From NCBI GenBank assembly GCA_024231975.1, contig JAAEQB010000042.1, positions 1 to 27,857 on the forward strand: 27,857 bases of DNA. Reading direction: 5' to 3'. Below are positions 1-9,639 of this stretch, one piece after another. A program made the position numbers and the translations under genes. Source of the DNA: Allobosea sp. GTDB taxonomy: Bacteria > Pseudomonadota > Alphaproteobacteria > Rhizobiales > Beijerinckiaceae. Position 1 is the stretch's first letter; the number at the start of each line of letters is the position of its first letter. The notes under the pieces are model-generated. The model worked only from the letters and a program-made list of their open reading frames with translations, had not been told where the DNA came from and ran no database searches.

Positions 1-50
1 GCAGGGTGCCTCACCGCACCCAGCGCCGCGTTGCCGTTTAAAAATCTTAC

Positions 51-1781
<1,731 letters not shown>

Positions 1782-1862
1782 ATAAACTCCTTGGGGAGGG
1801 CGGCGGGCGTCAGCTTGAGCCCCCGGGACAGTCCCGCAACATCGATATTGGCCGTGCCGGCT

Positions 1863-2093
1863 TCAAGGCTTGTCCCCCTTCGCCCTCGGCCTTGGCAGTA
1901 TCCTATCCTTGCTCTCGAATTGCTCGCGGGCAATCTGGCGGCCAATCAGGCGGGCCAAGTGAAGAACGGCGTCGTCGGCCTCGGCCGAAGGCGTCCGCGC
2001 CCGGTCGGCACCGGCCTTGATCGGCGAAGCGTCACCTCCCGGCGGCTGGCCGGGCAAGCCCTTCTCTCGATCCTGTCTCGGCCTCTTGGCCAT
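1863..2093 (-). CDS. Small hypothetical protein upstream of the recombinase
   Basis: A 76-residue, strongly charged protein. The N-terminal half is rich in Arg, Lys, Pro and Gly and probably disordered. A short amphipathic helix with the core LARLIGRQIAREQFE lies near residues 47-61. I recall similar short proteins beside alphaproteobacterial serine recombinases, which would suit a recombination directionality or accessory role, but that is inference only. The ATG at 2093 is chosen because GGAGG lies five bases upstream; a TTG at 2105 is possible. That Shine-Dalgarno sits in the 3' arm of a hairpin (2097-2115). The gene is followed, 81 bases on, by the recombinase in the same direction. Confidence 0.6.
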   Translation of the reverse strand: MAKRPRQDREKGLPGQPPGGDASPIKAGADRARTPSAEADDAVLHLARLIGRQIAREQFESKDRILPRPRAKGDKP

Positions 2094-2096
2094 GGT

Positions 2097-2115
2097 GGCC
2101 TCCAACGGGGAGGCC
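2097..2115 (-). promoter_or_regulatory. Hairpin that sequesters a Shine-Dalgarno
   Basis: A perfect 7-bp stem GGCCTCC/GGAGGCC with a 5-base loop, read on the minus strand. Its 3' arm contains the GGAGG that serves the ATG at 2093. Folding would hide the ribosome binding site, so this could be a translational switch, or a terminator for the gene ending at 2178. No U-run follows the stem, which argues against a classical terminator. Confidence 0.45.
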
Positions 2116-2177
2116 GACCAAGTTCACCATATCGGCTGAGGATGGTAGAGGGGAATCTGGGAACACGCTCGGCAAGC

Positions 2178-3902
2178 TCAGGCGAACAACGTCGCCTGAA
2201 GTGCACAGTCCTCCCCATCTTCAAGAGGTTCGGAGTCCAACGTCTTAAGACTATCCTGATCGAGCTTGATCTCGATCAGCCGCCCGTTCAGTTCCGGAAA
2301 TCCATCGATCACGAGCTCACAGATATTCGCCATACGTTTGGCAAAGTCGCGAACATCCCCGCAGACCCAGTGCAGCCAATGCAGGATCATGGTCGATGGT
2401 CCGGTGAAGGGGTTCTGAGTGTCCTCGGAAAACTGACGCCTCCGCTGTTCCTCGTAGAGTTCGGCCATCCAGACGCTGACATGCGTCGGACGTTCGACGT
2501 CCAGGTCCGCGATCGCCATCGCCCAGTGACCGAGCGGAATCGCCCAATGGAAATCGTGCTGGACCAGAAAGAGATTCGTGCGCGCGTGCATCGAGACGAT
2601 CAGCAATTGCTCGACGGTTAGGTCGGTTATGTTCTGAAACGCGACTGAGCCTGCGACTTCGTGATGAATCCGGGGGACGGTCCGCGTTTCTTCCGTCGGA
2701 TCGTCATCATCTGGGTTCGGAAATCCGTCGTCCTTGATATTGAACCGTTCAATCAAGTTGCGACCGATCCGCCAGTGCTTGGTGCGGAAGAGAGCATAGA
2801 ATGTCCATTGCAACAGTTCGACTTTATGTTGCTTGAGGACCGCCTCCTTGTCGCTGTCTTTCATGTCCGCCGATGGCGCTCGAGTCGCGCTGAAAAGGAG
2901 AAGCCGTTCGGACAGGGGCTCGTGCCAGGGCGAGGGAGCCTTGCGCAGCGCGGCTCTCGCCCGCTTTGCATACTTCTCCAACTCTTGGGCGACCTGATCG
3001 TTTTGCCAAACGCATTTGAGCGACTTCTTATCGACTGGATATCGGAGCAAATGCCGCGCCGGCACGATCAGGTCATCAAGCGAGCATCCGGCCTGAAGGA
3101 GCTTGGCAATTAGTATAAGGAGACATTTCTCCTGATATTGGAGTGGCGGCCGGCCAGGCTTTTTGATTTCGGGAAAGGCATCGATTAGTCCTCTGGGTGC
3201 TGAGCCCCTCACGCACAGCCTCTCGCGAGCCTCCTTCCGGACGCCCCGATCGCTCGATAGGATCAAGCTGTAAGCGAAAGGATTCGTCGCGGTATCCCCG
3301 CCAGCAGCCCGATTCATCTCGACGCGATGGCTGATCACAGCGTTACCGGCGCTGGAGCCGCTCGGCAGTGTCGCGTGGCCAGAGAGCTGACGATGATTGC
3401 GATACTTGCTGCCAACACGAATAGGTTTTTCCCGAAGGCCGAGCATACGAAGTTGTGATGGCATCCCCCAGCTGCTCGCTGTATTCTCGGAAATCAGGAT
3501 GACGGGAAGCGAGATGTTTTCGCCCAGCCCACGGACAACACGCGCTTTGCCGTCCAGAATCTCGCAGGTATCGTCGATCCTTTTCGGTGGAGTATCACCT
3601 TTGAAGATGACAATGAGGGGATTGGCGCAGTCGTAGATTGAGAGACGCGAGGCGTAGCGCCTGTACTCTGAGACCAGTGTCGTATCCATGAGCCTGGCTA
3701 GCTTGGTAGCTGGCGCAACGGCGCTAAAGATGTTTTCGCAGTCGATGCCGGTATTGATTGCGCTCTGGATGCTACGGGCAACCCAGCTCACGTTGACGAG
3801 CTGGCCGTGTCCGTGGCCAACGCGACGGCTTTCGTCGAGGAGTGCATAGACCGGCCTGAATTTATCTCCAGGCCTCGCCTTTGAAACTGGGCGGATATGC
3901 AT
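2178..3902 (-). CDS. Unknown 574-residue protein, probable element cargo
   Basis: A soluble-looking protein of 574 residues that I do not recognise. I see no signal peptide, no membrane segment and no standard nucleotide-binding loop. The N-terminal third mixes short beta-like strands (LIVIFKGD near 97, LPVILISEN near 130). The middle is helical and basic, and an acidic patch NPDDDDPTEE lies near residue 400. The C-terminal third is rich in Trp, His and Leu (LHWLHWVCGDV near 510). The ATG at 3902 has GAGG seven bases upstream. Base composition is clearly less GC-rich than the flanking genes, with many A/T third positions, suggesting separate acquisition. Its place behind the recombinase makes it likely cargo, possibly a defence or host-interaction gene, but nothing in the sequence proves this. 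Confidence 0.75.
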   Translation of the reverse strand: MHIRPVSKARPGDKFRPVYALLDESRRVGHGHGQLVNVSWVARSIQSAINTGIDCENIFSAVAPATKLARLMDTTLVSEYRRYASRLSIYDCANPLIVIFKGDTPPKRIDDTCEILDGKARVVRGLGENISLPVILISENTASSWGMPSQLRMLGLREKPIRVGSKYRNHRQLSGHATLPSGSSAGNAVISHRVEMNRAAGGDTATNPFAYSLILSSDRGVRKEARERLCVRGSAPRGLIDAFPEIKKPGRPPLQYQEKCLLILIAKLLQAGCSLDDLIVPARHLLRYPVDKKSLKCVWQNDQVAQELEKYAKRARAALRKAPSPWHEPLSERLLLFSATRAPSADMKDSDKEAVLKQHKVELLQWTFYALFRTKHWRIGRNLIERFNIKDDGFPNPDDDDPTEETRTVPRIHHEVAGSVAFQNITDLTVEQLLIVSMHARTNLFLVQHDFHWAIPLGHWAMAIADLDVERPTHVSVWMAELYEEQRRRQFSEDTQNPFTGPSTMILHWLHWVCGDVRDFAKRMANICELVIDGFPELNGRLIEIKLDQDSLKTLDSEPLEDGEDCALQATLFA

Positions 3903-4003
3903 ATAAACGCCTCGATCTACGCAACAAGCCGAATCAAACCGGAAGAGATTGTCCCAGCACGCTGGTCGGACGTCAATTTTGTGCCGGCGCGTAGACAGTG
4001 CAG

Positions 4004-4531
4004 CTACGGCACGGGGAAATGCTCCTGCATCTGCGGGCGGAGCACCGCCACAATCGCATCCGCGTCACCGGTGATATAGAAGTCGTTGGTGATCAGGCCT
4101 GCCTCGCAGTCGATGAAGGTGGCCTCAACCCTGCCGCGCTGCGCCTCGAGGACGCGAGGCGAGTTGTCGAGCGCGTAGACCGGCATGGCCCGCTCTTTGG
4201 CGAGCTTGCCGACGTCATAGACCGCGCCGAAGACGAGAAGGGCGCGGCATTTGCCGGAGATTGCGCTTGCGACCTCGACCGGACCGACGACCGCCAACGG
4301 GTCGAGATGGCGGGCGTCGATGATCACGACGTGCTCGGCGCAACTGTTCAGCAGCGCGGCGTTCAGCTTTTCGCGTCCGGCGCTGACTTTGAGGATGCTG
4401 GCGGGGCCGACGAAATGCTTGGCTGCCGTATAGTCGATCAGTGGCGGGAGCCTGCGCGCATAAGGCCCGAACTCGGCGCAGAGCTCGAGGGTCGTCGCGG
4501 GCTTGATGTCCGAAGCGGAGGGCGTCGGCAT
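4004..4531 (-). CDS. Hypothetical protein with alternating beta/alpha pattern
   Basis: A 175-residue cytosolic protein of unknown family. Its centre has alternating hydrophobic strands and helices (VVIIDARHLD, then CRALLVFGAVYDVGKLA, then MPVYALDNS), as in a Rossmann-like or receiver-like fold, but no diagnostic nucleotide-binding loop or phospho-acceptor motif is clear. The frame stays open further upstream, but the ATG at 4531 is preferred because GAGAAGGAAC ends about eight bases before it. A three-copy inverted repeat with the look of an attenuator occupies its leader (4550-4613). It is the last gene of a leftward series with the genes at 4667 and 5572. The stop is TAG at 4004. Confidence 0.6.
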   Translation of the reverse strand: MPTPSASDIKPATTLELCAEFGPYARRLPPLIDYTAAKHFVGPASILKVSAGREKLNAALLNSCAEHVVIIDARHLDPLAVVGPVEVASAISGKCRALLVFGAVYDVGKLAKERAMPVYALDNSPRVLEAQRGRVEATFIDCEAGLITNDFYITGDADAIVAVLRPQMQEHFPVP

Positions 4532-4549
4532 GGGAATGTTCCTTCTCGG

Positions 4550-4613
4550 GGCGGAATCTGATCCGCCTCCGAGTTTCGTCCTCGTCCCAGATTCCGCCAG
4601 TGCGGAATCTGGG
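4550..4613 (-). promoter_or_regulatory. Attenuator-like leader with competing hairpins
   Basis: Read on the minus strand, arms CCCAGATTCCGC (4602-4613) and GCGGAATCTGGG (4586-4597) form a perfect 12-bp stem with loop ACTG. A second stem GGCGGA/TCCGCC (4562-4567 and 4550-4555) follows just before the Shine-Dalgarno of the gene starting at 4531. The 3' arm of stem one can instead pair perfectly over 11 bp with 4550-4560, opening both stems. Such mutually exclusive folds are typical of attenuators or riboregulators. A plain terminator for the gene ending at 4667, or three operator half-sites, would also fit. Confidence 0.5.
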
Positions 4614-4666
4614 AACATCTGCCGCGGTCGAGATCGTGTCCTATCGCGCAGGGTCGCACCCGGGTT

Positions 4667-5518
4667 CTATGCCACCGGCCTGAAGGCCTGCCCGAACCCT
4701 TGCGCTCGCGACTTCCATCCCGCGTTCGCCTGCCGCTTCGGCGCGACGACGTGGGCGTGGATGATGGTCTCCGCGATGCGGATGAGCCGGTCCGCATCGA
4801 AGCCCTTGGGGCGGAAGACGTAGAACTCCTGTGCCGCGCTCGCGCGCATGATCTCGCCGAATCCGTAGCCGGTGGCGCGCATGGCTTCGTTGGGGGCGAC
4901 CCCGAGCAGTGCGCAATGCGCCTGGCCCGGCTTGCTCTGGAGCCAGGGGTTGAGGGCGGCGTTGCGCATGCGGTGGTGCAGGCGCTTGTCGAACTCGCGG
5001 ATCGACAGATCCCGCGGCAACCGGACCGCGAGGCAGCGCTCGGCGAGCCCGACCGGCGAGCCCTCCAGTGGCCGGGCGTTCGGCAGGATGTGCTGGGCCA
5101 TCCAGTTGTCGTATCCGAGATCGGAGCAGGGGTACCCATCGACGCTGATGGTGAGCGCGCCGTAGTGGTCGGCGTTGAGCTCGCGGAAGCGATCGCGCAG
5201 ATTGACTTGGGCGGTGACCGAGACCTTGTGGATCGGCATTCTGAGGCGGCGGGCGAGCCCGAGCAGCCCGGTGGCGACGGTCGGCATGCGATGATCCTCG
5301 CCGCAGCCGGCGACATAGATGAACACGAGCCTGCCCGGTTCGTAGGTCGCGCGGAAGTGCTTCGTGGTGAAGGCGCTGTTGGCGAGCGGCAGCAGCGTCT
5401 TGCCGCCGATCCTGGGCCATTGCGTCGGGAACCACTCGGTGACGGCGCCGGCAGAGCCGGGCGGGAGCAGGGGACTGCCGATCGTGCGCTTCGAGCGGGT
5501 GGCGGTCTTGATCTTCAT
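4667..5518 (-). CDS. Hypothetical protein, unknown family
   Basis: A 283-residue protein without signal peptide or obvious membrane segment. The first 20 residues are basic (MKIKTATRSKR). A strand-like LVFIYVAGCG lies near residue 64, an invariant-looking YGALTISVDGYPCSDLGYDNW near 138, and a basic segment with HHRMRNAALNPW near 204. I cannot assign a fold or an activity. The ATG at 5518 has a weak purine-rich stretch (AGAAAGA) upstream and no better in-frame start. It lies 53 bases downstream of the Lon-like ATPase gene in the same orientation and is probably cotranscribed, which suggests a shared pathway with that ATPase. Confidence 0.6.
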   Translation of the reverse strand: MKIKTATRSKRTIGSPLLPPGSAGAVTEWFPTQWPRIGGKTLLPLANSAFTTKHFRATYEPGRLVFIYVAGCGEDHRMPTVATGLLGLARRLRMPIHKVSVTAQVNLRDRFRELNADHYGALTISVDGYPCSDLGYDNWMAQHILPNARPLEGSPVGLAERCLAVRLPRDLSIREFDKRLHHRMRNAALNPWLQSKPGQAHCALLGVAPNEAMRATGYGFGEIMRASAAQEFYVFRPKGFDADRLIRIAETIIHAHVVAPKRQANAGWKSRAQGFGQAFRPVA

Positions 5519-5571
5519 TGGACTGATCTTTCTGTCGTGTCAGGTTTCCCAGGGGCATTCCCGTTCTCACC

Positions 5572-6777
5572 TCATTCTCGTCCCCTCCCTCCCTTCGCTA
5601 TCGGCGCGATGAACCCGATCGGTCTCCTCGCGCTCTCGCTGCCCGCGACCAGGATCGCCTCGGCGGCATCGACATCGGCAACAACGAGTTGGCGGCGTCC
5701 CGCCTCCGCGGCGAAGCCGAGCGCAAGGGCGACGAGCCGGCGGATGCCGCGCGGATGGGTCGTGGCGAGACGAAGCACGACATCCTCGTCCGGCAGCGCG
5801 AAGGCGTCGCTAAGCGTGCCGATGATGTCGGCGGCGATGCGGCCGGCGATCGCCTGCAGCATGGCGCCGTCCGGCGGCGCCGCCGTCACGATGAGGAACC
5901 GGTCCTGGATGAAGGCAGGCAGCGCATCGAGATCGTTCGCGGTCGCCAGGATCAGACAGCGCGACAGATCGAATGGCACCCGCAGATACTCGTCGACGAG
6001 GGCGCAGGCATTCTCCAGCTCGAGCAAGGCCAGAAGCGCGTTGTAGGGCTTCTCGGTCGAATGCGTGACGAACTTGTCGATCTCGTCGAGGACGAGGAGA
6101 GGATTACCGGTCTCTCCACCCAAAACTGCTTCCGTCAGCACGCCCATCCGCGCGCCGCGCCAAGTTGGCGGGTGCCCGATGAGCAGCGCCTGCGCGTCGG
6201 AGTTGGTCGCACAACTGAAGGCGTGCTGCTCGACACCGAGCGCCGCGGCAAGCCGGCGGGAGAAGTGCGTCTTGCCGAGGCCCGGCGGGCCGACGAGCAG
6301 GAGCGGCGGGAAGGCGATGCCGGTACCGGCGATGGCAGACAGGGCCGCGGCCCGCTCGACCAGGGCGATGACATCGACGAAGCCCGGGCATTCCTCGCGC
6401 AACCGGGCGAGACGCTCGCGCATGCCGACGTCCGCGACGACGAGACGGCGCAGCGGCTCGTCGTCAGCGAGCCTGCGCAGGTGCTCCAGCCTTGTCTGCT
6501 CGTCGCTGGAAGCAGCGGCGACGGGCGGGCCGTCCTCGCCAAAAGCGTCGCCACTCGAAAGCATGACCTGCTTCAGCAGCGCGGCCTTGTCGAAGATCGC
6601 CACCGAGGGGCCGCTCGCCGGCCCGGTCGGGCCCGGCTCATCGCGGGTGGGCTCGTCCTGCGCCTCGGGCGTTCCGTGATCGGGGCGCTGATTGCGCAGG
6701 CGGTCGAGCAACCGCTGCTGATCGAGCTCGCGCAGGGTCGCGACGGCCTCGGTGTCGTAGGACGGGATCGTGTTCAT
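5572..6777 (-). CDS. Lon-like AAA+ ATPase lacking a protease domain
   Basis: A 401-residue AAA+ protein. Residues 1-150 are acidic and Pro-rich, then helical. The ATPase core has Walker A GPPGLGKT (163-170), Walker B LLVLDEID (227-234), sensor-1 Asn281 in LILATAND, and a candidate arginine finger at R293. The run GVLTEAVLGGETGNP before Walker B, and the DLSRCLILATAN block, match the ATPase module of Lon. The chain ends about 100 residues after sensor 1 in the small helical domain, so the Ser-Lys peptidase domain of Lon is absent. It may act as an unfoldase or remodeller for a partner protein. The ATG at 6777 follows GAGG and lies eight bases after the stop of paralogue A, implying translational coupling and a joint role. 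Family assignment is firm; function is inferred. Confidence 0.88.
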   Translation of the reverse strand: MNTIPSYDTEAVATLRELDQQRLLDRLRNQRPDHGTPEAQDEPTRDEPGPTGPASGPSVAIFDKAALLKQVMLSSGDAFGEDGPPVAAASSDEQTRLEHLRRLADDEPLRRLVVADVGMRERLARLREECPGFVDVIALVERAAALSAIAGTGIAFPPLLLVGPPGLGKTHFSRRLAAALGVEQHAFSCATNSDAQALLIGHPPTWRGARMGVLTEAVLGGETGNPLLVLDEIDKFVTHSTEKPYNALLALLELENACALVDEYLRVPFDLSRCLILATANDLDALPAFIQDRFLIVTAAPPDGAMLQAIAGRIAADIIGTLSDAFALPDEDVVLRLATTHPRGIRRLVALALGFAAEAGRRQLVVADVDAAEAILVAGSESARRPIGFIAPIAKGGRGRE

Positions 6778-6785
6778 CACCGGCC

Positions 6786-7727
6786 TCACAATTCGACGCC
6801 GCCGAGAACCGTCACGAAGGGTGGTCCCTGCCGGGCGATGCGGCGCCCAACGCCGAGCGCGATCTCGACGAGCGCGCGCATGGGATCAGGATCGGATACG
6901 CGCTCTGACACGAGCCGTTCGACCTCCATCTTCACGACGAGATCAGTGGATCTGCGCGCTGGCCACAGCCCGATCCGGCAGAGTTTTGCATAGGCGAGGA
7001 TGAGCGCGCCCCGCTTGGCGCCGTACCTGAAGGGAGCTGGAGGCTCAGTCTGCGACCAGCTCTCGATCGCTGCAAACAGCGTCCTCACCTCATCGAGCAG
7101 GAGAGCGAGATCGGGCGGATCGTCGAACCAGGCTTCCAGCGCCGGCCCGTGCTCGAGATGATAGACACCAGGCGCGGTGCCGTCGCGGTCTCCGGGCTGC
7201 GGCAGCACGGCGCCGCTAAAGCGCCGGGCGGCTTCTTCCATGCCAGCCGGGATACGCGCGCCGATGACGAGACGCGGATTGCTGTCGGCAAAGGGCCGTT
7301 GCAGCGCGCGTTCCATGAGCTTCGGATCATGGACCCCATCGCCGTTGCGATATTGCTCGCCCCGCTCCTTCGCGAGCATAGCCCTGGCGAAGCGGTCCTC
7401 GGGCGAGCCTGGCCGAACCAACAACATCGCGATCTCGCCGGCATGAGCCAGGATGGCCACTGCATTGCCGATGTCGACCATATGCGCCAATGCCGAGGGA
7501 TCGACCTCGGCGAGCGCGAGGAAGCGCTGATACTCTCGCGCATGCACCAAGGCGCGCCCGCGAAGGTCGAGGATCTCAGGCAGCCGCTCGAGCAAGGCAG
7601 CGTGACGCTCGGGTTCTTCAGGCATCTCAGGCAGGAGCACGTCGAGCGCGGCGAGGTCGTCGGTGACGGGCACGTTGCCGGTCGTGAAGAGGAGGTCGCG
7701 CAGGGATGGTGCGGTGTTCTCGGTCAT
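6786..7727 (-). CDS. Paralogue A of a WP-motif family (unknown function)
   Basis: A 313-residue, helix-rich, cytosolic protein of unknown function. It is clearly related to the next gene (B): both have VTDDLAAL near the N-terminus, then LP-x-[IL]-L-[DE]-[IL]-RGR, later PDL..LLD, and near the C-terminus LILAYA-[KR]-L-x-RI-x-LWPAR followed by a Lys nine residues after WP (W255 here). The same WP-x(9)-K element occurs in genes C and D. The start at 7727 is supported by AAGGA eleven bases upstream; the frame is open farther but with no good ribosome site. It is immediately followed by the Lon-like ATPase, so the product is a candidate adaptor or substrate of that ATPase. Confidence 0.7.
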   Translation of the reverse strand: MTENTAPSLRDLLFTTGNVPVTDDLAALDVLLPEMPEEPERHAALLERLPEILDLRGRALVHAREYQRFLALAEVDPSALAHMVDIGNAVAILAHAGEIAMLLVRPGSPEDRFARAMLAKERGEQYRNGDGVHDPKLMERALQRPFADSNPRLVIGARIPAGMEEAARRFSGAVLPQPGDRDGTAPGVYHLEHGPALEAWFDDPPDLALLLDEVRTLFAAIESWSQTEPPAPFRYGAKRGALILAYAKLCRIGLWPARRSTDLVVKMEVERLVSERVSDPDPMRALVEIALGVGRRIARQGPPFVTVLGGVEL

Positions 7728-7791
7728 GATCTGGATTGTCCTTGGGGTCGGCCGGTCCGCCCCTTCCCCCTCCCCGCTCGCCATGGCGCAA

Positions 7792-7811
7792 GGCGCGCCA
7801 CGAGGCGCGCC
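7792..7811 (-). terminator. Hairpin downstream of paralogue B
   Basis: A self-complementary GGCGCGCC/GGCGCGCC stem with loop ACGA, extendable by two A-T pairs past a one-base bulge. It lies about 40 bases after the stop of the gene at 7849-8796 and before the leader of the gene starting at 7727. There is no strong U-run, so this is a weak terminator candidate. Confidence 0.4.
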
Positions 7812-7848
7812 CTTCAGATGGTTCGGCATATGCCGCGGAGAGTGGTCG

Positions 7849-8796
7849 TCAGCCGATCTCATCGACATTGAGGAAGCGGCTGCTCTGCCCGGAGACCGTT
7901 TCGCCCTGCCCGAACCCGACCTCCCAGAGCCCGCCGAGTCGGTCCGGATCGGCGTCCCGGTCGCGCACGAGATCACGCGCGGCGATCTTGGCGGCGACGT
8001 CAGCCTGCGAACGCGCGGGCCAGAGCGCGATGCGCAGCAGCCGGGCGTAGGCCAGGATCAGCCCGCCCTCGATCGCGTCCGCGACGAAGGAGTCGGGATC
8101 CGCGATCTTTCGCAGGTCATCGACGTGAGCTAGGGTGTCGCGCGCGTTATCGAGAAGTTGCCCGAGATCGGGCGCAGCGGCGAAGTATTCCTTCAGGCTG
8201 TCGGCCTGTTCGAGCGGGTGGGCGCTCGGGATACCAGGGTCCGCAGCCTCGGTCGGCTTCGGCTGCAGGGCGCTGACGCGGCGCGCCATCGTCTCGATCA
8301 TCTCGCGGACCTCCTCGATGCCGGTCGGCAGCGTTAGATGCGTGGGCTTGCGCGCCGGCTCACCCACCGCGCGGCGCGCGAGCGCAAGATCCTCGCCATC
8401 GCCGTTCCGGCGAGCATGCTGCAGGAGGTGCCGGCTGAACTGATCGCGGGCCCATGCGTCGTCCTCCGAGCGAACCGGCAGGAGCAGGAGCGCGAGATGC
8501 GCGCTATTGGTCAGGATCGTCAGCGCATTGATGACGTCGATCCAGTGATCGACCTGATCGGGCTCGCGGGCGATGAGACCGATCAGGCGCCGAACCTGCT
8601 CGGTATGAGCCTGGCCCCGGCCCCTGATCTCCAGGAGACCCGGAAGCTGATTGCGGAAGATGGCGAGGCTTTCAGTCTCGCTCGGCGCTTCGGGAACGAG
8701 GCGCTCGAGCGCAGCGAGATCGTCGGTGACGGTCGTGCGGTTCGGGTCGATGGCGATGGTGCTGAGCAGCTCGTCGCGGCGGGTCTTGGTGTTCAT
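7849..8796 (-). CDS. Paralogue B of a WP-motif family (unknown function)
   Basis: A 315-residue, mostly helical cytosolic protein. It is a paralogue of A by matching blocks in the same order: TVTDDLAALERLVPE near residue 22, LPGLLEIRGRG, LPTGIEEV, PDLGQLLDNARD, and the C-terminal LILAYARLLRIALWPAR with W259 and the Lys nine residues after WP. The C-terminal tail (about 45 residues) is variable. The ATG at 8796 is chosen because CCAAGGACAAGATC precedes it, almost the same leader as in A (CCAAGGACAA...AGATC). Hairpins lie upstream (8895-8920) and downstream (7792-7811), so it may be its own transcription unit. No catalytic residues can be named. Confidence 0.7.
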   Translation of the reverse strand: MNTKTRRDELLSTIAIDPNRTTVTDDLAALERLVPEAPSETESLAIFRNQLPGLLEIRGRGQAHTEQVRRLIGLIAREPDQVDHWIDVINALTILTNSAHLALLLLPVRSEDDAWARDQFSRHLLQHARRNGDGEDLALARRAVGEPARKPTHLTLPTGIEEVREMIETMARRVSALQPKPTEAADPGIPSAHPLEQADSLKEYFAAAPDLGQLLDNARDTLAHVDDLRKIADPDSFVADAIEGGLILAYARLLRIALWPARSQADVAAKIAARDLVRDRDADPDRLGGLWEVGFGQGETVSGQSSRFLNVDEIG

Positions 8797-8894
8797 GATC
8801 TTGTCCTTGGATTCACGGGGGGTGACGGTGTCATTCCGTCGGTTCCTCCTCTCTGCTGATGGCTTGCCGCTGCCCGGGATTGCCGGAATCGAAA

Positions 8895-8920
8895 AGGCAG
8901 CGCCGGCGAAGGCGCTGCCT
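8895..8920 (-). terminator. Rho-independent terminator after the short XRE gene
   Basis: A perfect 10-bp stem AGGCAGCGCC/GGCGCTGCCT with a 6-base loop, followed on the minus strand by TTTTCGATTCCGGCA. It lies 46 bases past the stop at 8967 of the small regulator gene. The tail CGATTCCGGCA recurs after the hairpin at 14451-14478. Confidence 0.75.
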
Positions 8921-8966
8921 CTGATGTTCCCGATGACGAAGTGCCTGTCGGGCGCTCCGGTTCGCT

Positions 8967-9194
8967 TCACTCTGCGGCGAAGAGTGTCGCGAGGCGCACG
9001 CCGAGCGCGAGCGCGAGCAGGCCCACCTCGTCGAGGTGAGCCTGCGTGGCTGCCGCCTCGATCGCTTCAAGGCGGATCAAGCTGATGCCGGTGAGGCGCA
9101 CAACATCCTCGGTGCTCAGGCCGCGCTCGTCACGCAGGCGCTTGAGATTCAGAGCGAGCAACTCGGCGGCCGGCAAAGGCATTGCTGGATTCAT
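8967..9194 (-). CDS. Short XRE-type helix-turn-helix protein 1
   Basis: A 75-residue protein consisting almost only of a helix-turn-helix. The segment LNLKRLRDERGLSTEDVVRLTGIS has the spacing of XRE/Cro-type DNA-binding domains, and the tail LLALALGVRLATLF matches the usual fifth helix. The recognition helix (SLIRLEAIEAAA) departs from the canonical pattern, so DNA binding could be altered. The start at 9194 is chosen for AGGGAACCCCC directly upstream; the same leader precedes the gene at 15923-16438. It lies 63 bases downstream of a second small XRE protein that shares the LLA-x-N-[LM]-[KR]-RLR-x-ERGLS core, so the two are probably a duplicated pair controlling the surrounding cluster. Confidence 0.75.
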   Translation of the reverse strand: MNPAMPLPAAELLALNLKRLRDERGLSTEDVVRLTGISLIRLEAIEAAATQAHLDEVGLLALALGVRLATLFAAE

Positions 9195-9257
9195 GGGGGT
9201 TCCCTTTCCGTTGGATCGGGAGATCCCTTTCTTCAATCAAAAGCCGGATACGGCTGA

Positions 9258-9521
9258 TCAGCTCTTCGGCTTGCGACCAGCCTTGAGAGGTGCGGGCGCA
9301 ACCTCATCATGCGCCGGCTCGGCGAACATCGCGGCCATCGGCACGGCGAGCGTCAGCGCGAGCTTTTCGACGATGGCGATCGAGGGGTTTTCGATGCGGC
9401 GCTCGAGCCGGCTGACATAGGTTCGGTCGATCGCGCTATCGAGCGCCAGCTTCTCCTGCGACAGGCCGCGCTCGACCCGCAGGCGTCTCATGTTCCAGGC
9501 AAGGAGTTCGCGCGCATCCAC
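9258..9521 (-). CDS. Short XRE-type helix-turn-helix protein 2
   Basis: An 87-residue XRE-family regulator with a canonical helix-turn-helix: RRLRVERGLSQEKLALDSAI, then DRTYVSRLERRIENPSI as recognition helix and following turn, then a LALTLAVPMAAMF helix. The C-terminal 20 residues are basic and Pro-rich. The only usable start is GTG at 9521, since an in-frame stop lies a few codons upstream. It is divergent from the exported-protein operon beginning at 9702, with an AT-rich 180-base region between that contains a palindrome (9649-9661). It probably represses its own and the divergent promoter; that is inference from layout. Confidence 0.88.
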   Translation of the reverse strand: MDARELLAWNMRRLRVERGLSQEKLALDSAIDRTYVSRLERRIENPSIAIVEKLALTLAVPMAAMFAEPAHDEVAPAPLKAGRKPKS

Positions 9522-9639
9522 CGCGCGATGTCCAACGGATCAGGGTCGATTTATCTACGGTGATTAGACCCATTATTAAGGTCGTTCGATTTTTGTGGCC
9601 CAGGCGATGCCGCTGGCGGCGCTCGCTTCAGCAACGGTT

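Noticed and set aside
2152..4617. The 14-mer GGAATCTGGGAACA occurs at 2152-2165 and 4604-4617, on both sides of the 574-residue orphan gene, like element boundaries.
   Set aside because: One 14-base match between two places is expected by chance in a window of this size, and the flanks diverge at once. The second copy is explained by the local inverted repeat.
4700..6993. Long plus-strand open frames opposite the 4667 gene and the Lon-like ATPase.
   Set aside because: The minus strand encodes recognisable Walker motifs. The plus frames are composition artefacts and overlap each other.
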